From NCBI GenBank assembly GCA_031264605.1, contig JAISDQ010000207.1, forward strand, positions 1-6,844: a stretch of 6,844 bases of DNA. Reading direction: 5' to 3'. The stretch's first letter is position 1. Every line of letters begins with the position of its first letter. The notes beneath the pieces are model-generated. The model was given only the letters and a program-made list of their open reading frames with translations. It was not told where the DNA came from and ran no database searches. Source of the DNA: Synergistaceae bacterium. GTDB taxonomy: Bacteria > Synergistota > Synergistia > Synergistales > Synergistaceae. A program made the position numbers and the translations under genes. This document shows positions 1 to 6,430 of this stretch, piece after piece.

Positions 1-16
1 TATATTTCATGACGCG

Positions 17-38
17 ACGCCCCGGACGGGCGTTTATT
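17..38 (+). terminator. Probable intrinsic terminator of an upstream gene
   Basis: Bases 17-22 (ACGCCC) and 28-33 (GGGCGT) are perfect reverse complements around a 5-base loop (CGGAC). A short T-rich stretch (TTTATT, 33-38) follows on the + strand, and the opposite strand has no T tract after the stem. This fits a rho-independent terminator ending a + strand unit that lies left of the window. It implies that the radical SAM gene begins a new transcript or receives only read-through. The T tract is short and broken by an A, so efficiency is uncertain. Confidence 0.5.
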
Positions 39-42
39 GCGC

Positions 43-48
43 TATAAT
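43..48 (+). promoter_or_regulatory. -10-like hexamer before the radical SAM gene
   Basis: A perfect TATAAT lies 51 bases before the start codon at 100 and just after the putative terminator. I see no good -35 hexamer 16-18 bases upstream, because that stretch is the GC stem of the terminator. A second -10-like TAAAAT is at 64-69, also without a clear -35. One of them may serve as the promoter of the first gene, perhaps with an activator. Confidence 0.3.
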
Positions 49-99
49 TTCCGCGAGGCTCGTTAAAATTCCGTCTGGGTCGGGGGATGATACCGCGGG

Positions 100-726
100 A
101 TGTCCGATAGCTCGGGAACGATTTTGGTCCATATGGTTCATTTTCCCGTATTGACGCTGGGACCCGGCAGAAGGGTCGGAGTATGGCTGCGCGGCTGTTC
201 CATCCACTGTGAGGGTTGCATATCGGAGGAACTCTGGAGTTTCGACCCGGCTTTCGCGCGCGGCGTGGACGACGTCGCTTGTGAGGTGCGCGGTTTTTTC
301 GGCGGGGACGTTCCCCCGGCCGGGGTCACGGTTTCCGGAGGGGAGCCGTTCGATCAGTGGGAAGCGACGCGCGCGTTGCTGGAACGTTTTGCGTCGTTCG
401 GGATACGGGACGTGCTGGTTTATACCGGTTATGACATCTCGGCCCCGGAGGGCCGGCGCGAAGAAATCGCGCCGCTCGCCGCGGCCGTCGTCGATTCCCC
501 GTTCAAACTGGGAGAAGATACCGAGGCCGTCTGGAAAGGCTCCGAAAACCAGACGCTCAGCGTGTTCAGGCCCGAATTCAAAGACATGTACGGCGAATGG
601 GCCCGTTCCGCGAAAGGCGCGCTCCAGGTCGCCGTTTTGGGGAACAGGGTCGTATCCATAGGAATCCCGAGACAGTCTGACGCCGGGGCGATTATGGCGC
701 TTGCGGAAATGAACGCCGCGCGTTGA
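100..726 (+). CDS. NrdG-like radical SAM protein (4Fe-4S single cluster domain)
   Basis: This 208-residue cytoplasmic protein is probably an AdoMet radical enzyme of the short activase type. Residues 33-40 give the cluster motif C-xxx-C-xx-C (C33, C37, C40). SGGEP at 79-83 matches the SAM-contacting GGE motif, VLVYTGY at 105-111 is a typical core strand, and GSENQ at 147-151 matches the GSxNQ motif of NrdG-like proteins. The C-terminal GIPRQSD (188-194) resembles the end of a subgroup whose N-terminus reads HFPVxTLGPGxR, as here at 14-24. It is longer than classical NrdG (about 155 residues), and no glycyl-radical enzyme or NrdD lies nearby, so a ribonucleotide reductase role is unlikely. The ATG at 100 is chosen because the first strand (ILVHMVHFPV) precedes the ATG at 133; a G-rich ribosome site (82-87) lies 12 bases upstream, rather far. 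Its target is unknown; the neighbouring TerB and ATPase proteins are candidates by context only. Confidence 0.9.
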   Translation: MSDSSGTILVHMVHFPVLTLGPGRRVGVWLRGCSIHCEGCISEELWSFDPAFARGVDDVACEVRGFFGGDVPPAGVTVSGGEPFDQWEATRALLERFASFGIRDVLVYTGYDISAPEGRREEIAPLAAAVVDSPFKLGEDTEAVWKGSENQTLSVFRPEFKDMYGEWARSAKGALQVAVLGNRVVSIGIPRQSDAGAIMALAEMNAAR

Positions 727-752
727 AAAACGCGGACCATATTTTTTATAAT
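723..752 (+). promoter_or_regulatory. Sigma70-type promoter for the TerB/ATPase genes
   Basis: TTGAAA at 723-728 and a perfect TATAAT at 747-752 are separated by 18 bases, close to a housekeeping consensus. The -35 box overlaps the stop codon of the radical SAM gene. Transcription would start near 759 and leave a leader of about 85 bases before the TerB gene. This suggests that the TerB and ATPase genes can be expressed independently of the radical SAM gene, though they may also be reached by read-through. Confidence 0.55.
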
Positions 753-784
753 AGTGATACAATCAGGTAGGAAAAAAGAGAAAA

Positions 785-847
785 GTGAAGCTCTCGTCAC
801 CGGTAATTATGCCGATAATTGAGAAAGGCCGAGGGGGATTTGTATGA
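785..847 (+). CDS. Possible 20-residue leader ORF, ATGA-coupled to the TerB gene
   Basis: A GTG at 785 opens a 20-codon frame ending in TGA at 845-847, which overlaps the ATG of the next gene at 844 as ATGA. Its frame differs from that gene, so it is not an N-terminal extension. The upstream purine-rich stretch (765-780, AGGTAGGA then AAAGAG) could bind ribosomes but is not well spaced. The peptide is small, contains no recognised motif, and carries the palindrome at 805-820 inside it. A chance open frame in a leader is a fair alternative. Confidence 0.2.
   Translation: MKLSSPVIMPIIEKGRGGFV
805..820. repeat. Perfect 6-bp inverted repeat in the leader
   Basis: AATTAT (805-810) and ATAATT (815-820) are exact reverse complements around GCCG. 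The site lies downstream of the expected transcription start and about 24 bases before the TerB start codon. It could be an operator for a dimeric repressor, or a weak hairpin in the mRNA; the AT-rich stem would be unstable as RNA. It has no T tract after it, so it is not a terminator. Confidence 0.35.
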
Positions 848-1611
848 AGCCGATGACAGTCCTTTCTGTGATACAGTTGGGGAACCTTCTCGGTATACGC
901 TCGGAAGACGGCGTTCGTTCGCCGTTTTTGAAACGCGGGATTTACAACGCCGCGAAAAGGGCCGGTTATCTTGTAGTTCCCTACATCATGCCGGAATATG
1001 TCGAGGTATCGGGGGACGATCCGGTTACACTGATAGAGGACGACCCTCGCGAGGCCCTTTCGCCGTCGTTCGCCGACGCTCATCTTCTGGTGGAACTCGG
1101 CATGTCGATAGCCATGGGAAACGGGCGTTACGAACCGTCAGAAATAAGACAGCTCTCTTACGTCCTGGAGAGGAATTTCGATTTTACGGAATTGGAAATC
1201 CGCGCGCTGACGGCCCTCAAGAAGTTGTCTTATATGTCGCCGCCCGATATCGGCCGGGTCGCGGATATGATGTCGAAACGCTTTCCGCCTGATGAATGCC
1301 GCGAAATAGCGCGCATGATGACCACGGTAGGCGCGGCGGGGTCGATAGGAAGCGGCAAGATAATCGCGCTGAGGAAACTTTTCGCCGCCGTCGAAATCGA
1401 CGAAAGGGAACTGTACCAATTGATGATGGGGTACCGTTATTCCGAGTCAGGCGTGATAGAAGTAAAGCGCATGTTCGCGCCGAGGGCCGAAAAGCCGAAT
1501 TTGCGGCGAGAACCGGTGGTAAAGCTGAATTTCGACGTAGTGGCAACAAAAAAAAGGGAAACCGAATCGGTAGGGGTTATATTGTCAGAGATATTCGCGA
1601 GCGGGGAGTGA
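844..1611 (+). CDS. TerB-like / TerB_C domain protein, short form
   Basis: This 255-residue soluble protein has no signal peptide or membrane segment. Residues 1-70 look like the segment that normally precedes TerB in larger TerB_N-TerB-TerB_C proteins (GYLVVPYI then DDPVTLIE, compared with a family pattern like GYxIEPD...PVVLF). Residues 75-195 form an all-helical TerB-like domain with two half repeats. Residues 225-255 (VVKLNFDVVATKKRETESVG then SEIFA) match the end of TerB_C domains. Family members are often several times longer, so the TerB_N half is absent here. The usual acidic DG positions are degenerate: N92-G93 and A165-G166, with K172 where an acid is common. This suggests weakened metal binding. 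The start is supported by AGGGGG at 832-837, six bases upstream. TerB_C proteins typically partner the ATPase type encoded next, so a joint complex in stress or phage defence is likely but inferred. Confidence 0.75.
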   Translation: MKPMTVLSVIQLGNLLGIRSEDGVRSPFLKRGIYNAAKRAGYLVVPYIMPEYVEVSGDDPVTLIEDDPREALSPSFADAHLLVELGMSIAMGNGRYEPSEIRQLSYVLERNFDFTELEIRALTALKKLSYMSPPDIGRVADMMSKRFPPDECREIARMMTTVGAAGSIGSGKIIALRKLFAAVEIDERELYQLMMGYRYSESGVIEVKRMFAPRAEKPNLRREPVVKLNFDVVATKKRETESVGVILSEIFASGE

Positions 1612-1614
1612 ATT

Positions 1615-1680
1615 ATGGTTTCTTCATGTCATAGCAATGGGAAGAACTGCCATAAAAAGAGGCGTATAATTTCTTCATGA
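1615..1680 (+). CDS. Probable 21-residue mini-ORF with two Cys-His pairs
   Basis: An ATG at 1615 opens 21 codons ending in TGA at 1678-1680, which overlaps the ATPase start codon at 1677 as ATGA. Its ribosome site is excellent: GGGGAG (1603-1608) ends six bases upstream and sits in the last codons of the TerB gene. The peptide contains CHSNGKNCH (residues 5-13) followed by a basic KKRR, a pattern that could hold a metal ion. The best-placed ribosome site in this gap therefore serves the mini-ORF, not the ATPase gene, whose own AAGAGG (1657-1662) is 14 bases away. It may act by translational coupling, as a real small protein, or both. No family is recognised and chance cannot be excluded. Confidence 0.4.
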   Translation: MVSSCHSNGKNCHKKRRIISS

Positions 1681-1682
1681 CA
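1619..1682 (+). repeat. Short direct repeat carrying duplicate start sites
   Basis: The 13-mers at 1619-1631 and 1670-1682 share TTTCTTCATG-x-CA, differing at one base (T or A), 51 bases apart. Both contain an ATG in the reading frame of the ATPase gene. The first copy reads Met-Ser-stop and the second is the real start. A fossil tandem duplication of the start region would explain it; coincidence is also possible for so short a match. Confidence 0.3.
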
Positions 1683-4600
1683 ATCAAGATAAAGACGCGT
1701 GAGCGGGATGCCGTGATAAGGTCATTTGCCGCCGGCGTGGTTCCGACAATAGGCCTGCACCACATACAGGTCGACCGCAAGGACGAGATACTGGCCATTC
1801 TCGGCGACCTGGAGCGCGTCGGAGACGGCGGCGCGGCGGTGCGTTTCGTCACCGGCAAATTCGGCGCGGGAAAGAGCTTTTTCCTCAACCTCACAAAATC
1901 CGTGGCCATAGCGAAAAAATTCGTGGTGATGCAGGCGGATATCACCATGAAGAGACGTTTGGCCTCGACGACCGGTTACGCGAGGGCTCTTTACACGGAG
2001 CTGATATACCGCATGTCGACGGAAGCGAGGCCGGATGGCGGAGCTTTCGACAGCATCATGGAAAAATGGGCTCGGGATATCGCTTCGCGGTATCCCGAGG
2101 GTTTCGACGCGGACGCGGCGGTGCGCGAAGAACTGAAACCGCTTCAGGATATGGTGGGCGGGTTCAGTTTCATCTCGATCGCGGCGACGTATTGCAAGGC
2201 GGTCTTGTCGGGCGGCGAAAAGACGGCGCGCGCCGCCAAAAAATGGCTCTCGGGCGGCTTCGGCAAAATTACGGAAGCCAAGGCCGAACTGGAAGTCGAA
2301 TCCTTCATCAACGACAAGGACATCTACGATTACCTGAAAATTTGGGCCGCTTTCGTCAGGATAGCCGGTTTTTCCGGCCTGCTGGTGACGATGGACGAGA
2401 TGGGCCTGCTCGCGCAGGGCATATCGAACCATGCGGCGCGGGACGGCAACTACGAGATAATACTTCAGATTTTAAACGACTGCCTCCAGGGAAGGGCCTC
2501 GGGCGTCGGCTTTATTTTCGCTGGGGCGGATTTCTTTCTCGACGACCCAAAGACCGGCCTCATGGGACACGGAGCCCTGGCGAGCCGCCTCGCTCCCAAT
2601 CCTTTCGCGCGCAACGGGCTGAAGGATTTTTCGACTCCGGTAATAAGGCTCGGCGAATTTACCCCGGAGGACCTGTACCTACTTTTCGAAAATATACGGG
2701 ATATTTTCGCCATGGGAGATAGGTCGAAATATCTCATTCCCGACGAAGCCATTCGTTCCTTCATGAACCTCTGCGCGTGGTCGTTGGGGGATGATTTTTA
2801 CAAGACTCCTAGGGACGCGGTAAAACTGTTCACGGGTTTTCTGTCGGTATTGCAGCAGAACTCGGGCGCCGAATGGCAGAGCATCCTCGACAGCACGGTA
2901 ATTGAGGAAAGCGAGCGCGAAATTCCGCCCGTGCCGGCCGCTGCGGAGGATTTTACCGCGGAACAAGCCGAAGCGGAGATTGCGGCGCAGAGGGAGATAG
3001 AATTTGAGACCGCGCGGATATCCGGGCCTGAAATAGAGCCCGAACCCGAAGAGACGGCGGACGGCGAGACTGACGCCTCGGAAGAAGAATCCGGCCATGC
3101 CGGTAAACCGGCGCACGAAAAAATCACTGAGCCCGCGGCCGCGCCGGAATGGGTATCTCCCGCCCCGAGCCGGGAGTTTGAACGTGTCCTTTCGCCGGCG
3201 CCAGGGCCCGAGGCGAGTCCAGAGCCGGAGATTTCTCCGGAAATCGAGCTTGAACTCGAGGTCGCGCTCGGCACGGGTGAAATTGCCGCCGGCGCGGAGC
3301 GCGCGGATGAGGAAGAGGATGCGTATCCTAAGTTTGAGTTCGATTTCGAGCCAGACATCCTCGATTCGCCGGATTACGCCTCGGAAGGCGGTTTCGAAAT
3401 GGGCCCCGGCCCGGCGCTTTATGTGGTGAAACCGCGCCCGGAGACTTACGACCCGAACATACTCTATATCCTTCCCGACGCCGGTTCGTCGCGCGATATG
3501 CCGCGGCGTCTCGTAAAACCGGAGCGGCACGGAGTCAGCGCCGCAGCGGAGCCTCTCTCCGAGGCGGTATCCCCGGCTCGGGACGAAGACGACATGCGGA
3601 TAGGGCACGTCCTGTACGGCAACGAAAACGACCTCAAGGTATTCCTGCCAAATATGATCTCGCGAAATCCCCTGATAGGCATGGAGCGAATTCCGCCCGG
3701 AGTGCACAACAACCTGGCGCGCATGTCGGGGAAAATCCTGATAAACGCCTACAACAACTATCTGCCGAACAGTTACGAGAAAATGCTGCTGTCCGTGACC
3801 ATCATCAATATCGCCAAGCGCTGGACGTCCGACGACGAGGACGCGTTCTGGAATTTCGTGGGGCGCCAATTGGGGTTCGAGAAGGATGCGCTTGACACCC
3901 TTTACGCCACGATATGCAACGCTGTTTTCGAGACCATGAAGTCGCACCACAGATTTTTTTCGCACGACCGAAAGACCAACAAGCGGGAGTTTTACGCCAC
4001 GATAATGGCGCACGCGCTGGCAACAAGGGACAGCATGTACGCGCTGTTCGATTTTCTGTTGGAATTTTACGTAGAAAATCTGCGATGCCGCGTCATAAAG
4101 GGAGACTCCGCCGTGGGCGTGATGGCGTCGGAACTGCGGAAGCGGTTCGATGAGTGCGAGGAGCCCCGGGACGTCCGCCTCAAGGGCAAGTATTCCGGAA
4201 TACGCGTCGGGCTGGCGTCAGTAATCGTGAAAAGACCGAATTTCTTCAGGAAATTCGCTGAAGATATACTTATGAAAATAGACAGGCTGGCCGCAGGGCT
4301 GAGGCTCGAAGACGCCACATACCTCGACGAGCTTCTGAACTCCTGGGGCGGACAAAAGGCGTCGCTCGATGTCGCGCGCGACGCGTCGCGTCCCGGCCCA
4401 AAACTTCCGCCGGCTGTGGCGTATGAAGAAATCAGGCCGCGTTACGAGATAGCCGGCTCGAATGCCGTCAATCTCGTAATTCCGTCCGTGAGGCTGGACG
4501 CCGAGCCGCCCGGAAGAAACGCCGCGGCCGAAATAACGTGCGGCGAGTCCCGCTATTTCGAGAACCTCGAGGTCTACGGCGACGAATTCGCGCGCACCAT

Positions 4601-6410
4601 AGCGGAGAAGAAAATCGCGCTTTCCGGCCTCTCCAAATTCGCGTCGTCGGGAGATCTGATGGTAAAAGTGATGATTTCCGCCGGCGGTAAGTCTATTTAT
4701 GATTCGGGGACGTCCCTTTACAGGGATATGATCGTGTTTCGCGGAGAGTACGAAATACCGCTTCAGAGCGTGAAAAACGGGCTTTACAGTGTATTCTCCT
4801 CGACCGACAGGTTTCTGTCTTTCGACGAATCGGGCGACGACAGGATCGTTCCCTCCTCTTCCGGGCAGATGCGGGCCGTGAAATTCGAGGAAAAATACGG
4901 CGTCACGATGGACGGTCATCTGGTCCACGCCGACTCGGGAAACGGTCCCCTGGAGGTCGTGATTTCCGCCGAACCGTGCCGCGAGGCGACGTTTTTGCGG
5001 CGGGGAAACGAGTACAGCGTTTATTCGGAGCGATTCAGCGTGACAATCCGCGTGCCCGAGCGGCACGATCTCGACAGATACGCGTTCCGCCTGAGAGGGA
5101 GTGAAATTCCTTTCAGAAAATGCGTTGTCCGAAATTTCGAAGGCATGGCGGAGTGCGCGGTCGAGGCGACGCCCGACGCGTGCGAGGACGGAATCTTCGA
5201 CGTTGCGGTTACGGACGCTGACAGAGGCGGCGTGGAAGTGTCGAGGATATGCTGCTGTCTCATCGAGGGATTATGCGTTTCGTACGATAGGCCGTATTAC
5301 TTCGAAGACGCCTACGGCGGAACGGTCGGGATAGACACGAATTCCAGGCGGATAGAATGGCCTCTCGACGGCGGAGAGTCCGTTGTCGTGCCGTTCGGGG
5401 ACGGGCATCTCAACGTCAGGGTACCGCTTGTTTTTTGGCGCGCGGTTCCGTCGCTGTGGGGTGCCGGCAAAGAGAAGCGCGTAATGCAGTGGCACGCGTC
5501 GATACCGCCGGAAACCAGGCTGGAAGTCATGTGCCCGGACGAGATCGCGTGCAAGCTGAAGATGGGCGAGAACACGATAGAATGCGCCGAAAGGGAGAAC
5601 GGACTTGTCGTTTTCAATATGGTCGACTCCCTGCGGGCGGCGGAATTCGGGAGGGACGAGGAAATCGTTCAGGTGGAATTGTTTCTCGAAAGCGCGGACG
5701 ATAATTCCAGCAGGAAACTGTTCCCGATATGCCTCAAGGAGACGTTCGAGGAAAGCCCGAGATTCGAGATGCGCGACGGAGTTCTATCTTTGAGGAATCA
5801 TTGGGCTTTCGTGGGGCCGCCGGACGGGAGGCTGGAGTACTCCTTCAAAGGGAGGGTCAGCGAGTCTTACGTTGTAAGGGCCGGGGATTCGGTGATATCG
5901 CCAAAATGCGGCCTGCCTCACGGAAATTATCAGTACAGAGTCCTCACCCTTTCGGGAGACGAGCTTTCCCCTGAGAAGAAAGTGATAATGTCCGGTTCGT
6001 GCATTCTGGGCGATGTGGATATATTTCACTTCGACAGCAAACTGTTGGAGATACGGAGGGTGCGCGCGGGATTCAAGGAATTTTTCATACAGCCCGTCTA
6101 CGTTGGAAATCTAGAGTTCGCCGAGACCAGGGCGCAGTACGACGACGGGGTTTTCTATCCGGTTTACTCGGGCGTCTGTTACAGCATCAACCGCGATGAC
6201 CAAAAGATATATTTCGGGGATGATTTCAACCCGGTTCAGATCGTCATAATCAACGGGCGCGATATATGCCTCTACAGGAAGGACGGCGCCAAGCCCTGCC
6301 TGATTTACGATTCGCGCCATAAAATAGTGGCCGAAACCCCGGATCCCAAGAGCGGCTTGGTCCACTACACCCCCGATTTCTACGAATACGAGGCGCTCGA
6401 CGGAAATTAG
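1677..6410 (+). CDS. Giant BREX/Shango-type P-loop ATPase fused to helical and beta-rich domains
   Basis: This 1577-residue protein has no signal peptide or membrane segment. Residues 1-410 are an AAA+-like ATPase of the DUF2791/BREX ATP-binding family. Walker A is GKFGAGKS (60-67), Walker B ends at D240-E241 (LLVTMDEMG), FIFAGADFF (279-287) is the sensor strand, and ARNGL...PVIRLGEFTPEDLY (311-334) plus the winged-helix-like 350-400 are family hallmarks. Family members of this type commonly end near here with an acidic tail. Residues 411-640 are an acidic Pro/Glu/Ala linker with FEFDFEPD at 553-560. Residues 640-895 are helical and contain NNYLPNSYEKMLLS (693-706); I do not recognise the domain. 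Residues 896-1577 are beta-rich, possibly tandem Ig-like modules, with 18 cysteines including CCC at 1192-1194. The start is fixed by an in-frame stop at 1653 and by the family's usual N-terminus; AAGAGG (1657-1662) is distant, so coupling to the mini-ORF is likely. The family drives nucleic-acid or complex remodelling in defence loci; the extension may sense or bind a target, which is inference. Confidence 0.85.
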   Translation: MTIKIKTRERDAVIRSFAAGVVPTIGLHHIQVDRKDEILAILGDLERVGDGGAAVRFVTGKFGAGKSFFLNLTKSVAIAKKFVVMQADITMKRRLASTTGYARALYTELIYRMSTEARPDGGAFDSIMEKWARDIASRYPEGFDADAAVREELKPLQDMVGGFSFISIAATYCKAVLSGGEKTARAAKKWLSGGFGKITEAKAELEVESFINDKDIYDYLKIWAAFVRIAGFSGLLVTMDEMGLLAQGISNHAARDGNYEIILQILNDCLQGRASGVGFIFAGADFFLDDPKTGLMGHGALASRLAPNPFARNGLKDFSTPVIRLGEFTPEDLYLLFENIRDIFAMGDRSKYLIPDEAIRSFMNLCAWSLGDDFYKTPRDAVKLFTGFLSVLQQNSGAEWQSILDSTVIEESEREIPPVPAAAEDFTAEQAEAEIAAQREIEFETARISGPEIEPEPEETADGETDASEEESGHAGKPAHEKITEPAAAPEWVSPAPSREFERVLSPAPGPEASPEPEISPEIELELEVALGTGEIAAGAERADEEEDAYPKFEFDFEPDILDSPDYASEGGFEMGPGPALYVVKPRPETYDPNILYILPDAGSSRDMPRRLVKPERHGVSAAAEPLSEAVSPARDEDDMRIGHVLYGNENDLKVFLPNMISRNPLIGMERIPPGVHNNLARMSGKILINAYNNYLPNSYEKMLLSVTIINIAKRWTSDDEDAFWNFVGRQLGFEKDALDTLYATICNAVFETMKSHHRFFSHDRKTNKREFYATIMAHALATRDSMYALFDFLLEFYVENLRCRVIKGDSAVGVMASELRKRFDECEEPRDVRLKGKYSGIRVGLASVIVKRPNFFRKFAEDILMKIDRLAAGLRLEDATYLDELLNSWGGQKASLDVARDASRPGPKLPPAVAYEEIRPRYEIAGSNAVNLVIPSVRLDAEPPGRNAAAEITCGESRYFENLEVYGDEFARTIAEKKIALSGLSKFASSGDLMVKVMISAGGKSIYDSGTSLYRDMIVFRGEYEIPLQSVKNGLYSVFSSTDRFLSFDESGDDRIVPSSSGQMRAVKFEEKYGVTMDGHLVHADSGNGPLEVVISAEPCREATFLRRGNEYSVYSERFSVTIRVPERHDLDRYAFRLRGSEIPFRKCVVRNFEGMAECAVEATPDACEDGIFDVAVTDADRGGVEVSRICCCLIEGLCVSYDRPYYFEDAYGGTVGIDTNSRRIEWPLDGGESVVVPFGDGHLNVRVPLVFWRAVPSLWGAGKEKRVMQWHASIPPETRLEVMCPDEIACKLKMGENTIECAERENGLVVFNMVDSLRAAEFGRDEEIVQVELFLESADDNSSRKLFPICLKETFEESPRFEMRDGVLSLRNHWAFVGPPDGRLEYSFKGRVSESYVVRAGDSVISPKCGLPHGNYQYRVLTLSGDELSPEKKVIMSGSCILGDVDIFHFDSKLLEIRRVRAGFKEFFIQPVYVGNLEFAETRAQYDDGVFYPVYSGVCYSINRDDQKIYFGDDFNPVQIVIINGRDICLYRKDGAKPCLIYDSRHKIVAETPDPKSGLVHYTPDFYEYEALDGN

Positions 6411-6430
6411 GCGCGGCGGAATAAAGGCGC

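Noticed and set aside
87..110. Seven-codon upstream ORF overlapping the radical SAM start
   Set aside because: It has no separate ribosome site, since the G-run abuts its ATG, and it is too short to distinguish from chance.
100..726. Calling the radical SAM gene nrdG
   Set aside because: No nrdD is adjacent, the protein is longer than NrdG, and its N-terminal and C-terminal signatures differ.
34..762. - strand open frame (242 codons) covering the whole radical SAM gene
   Set aside because: The + strand frame carries intact radical SAM motifs, whereas this one has none and is low-complexity in Arg and Gly.
1665..1670. TATAAT seven bases before the ATPase ATG, which could give a leaderless transcript
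   Set aside because: No -35 hexamer is visible 16-18 bases upstream, and the ATGA-coupled mini-ORF with a good ribosome site explains expression better.
2679..4013. Long - strand open frame (444 codons) opposite the ATPase fusion
   Set aside because: It lies fully antisense to a well-supported gene, has Arg/Gly/Phe-biased sequence with no recognisable motif, and arises from GC-rich codon structure.
4218..5066. - strand open frame (282 codons) opposite the helical and beta regions
   Set aside because: It is antisense to the continuous ATPase fusion frame, His/Arg-rich, and has no family resemblance.
1677..6410. Assignment of the locus to BREX
   Set aside because: The ATPase family is shared with BREX, but PglX, PglZ, BrxA, BrxB and BrxL are all missing from the window, and the TerB_C neighbour points to a Shango/Ter-type context.
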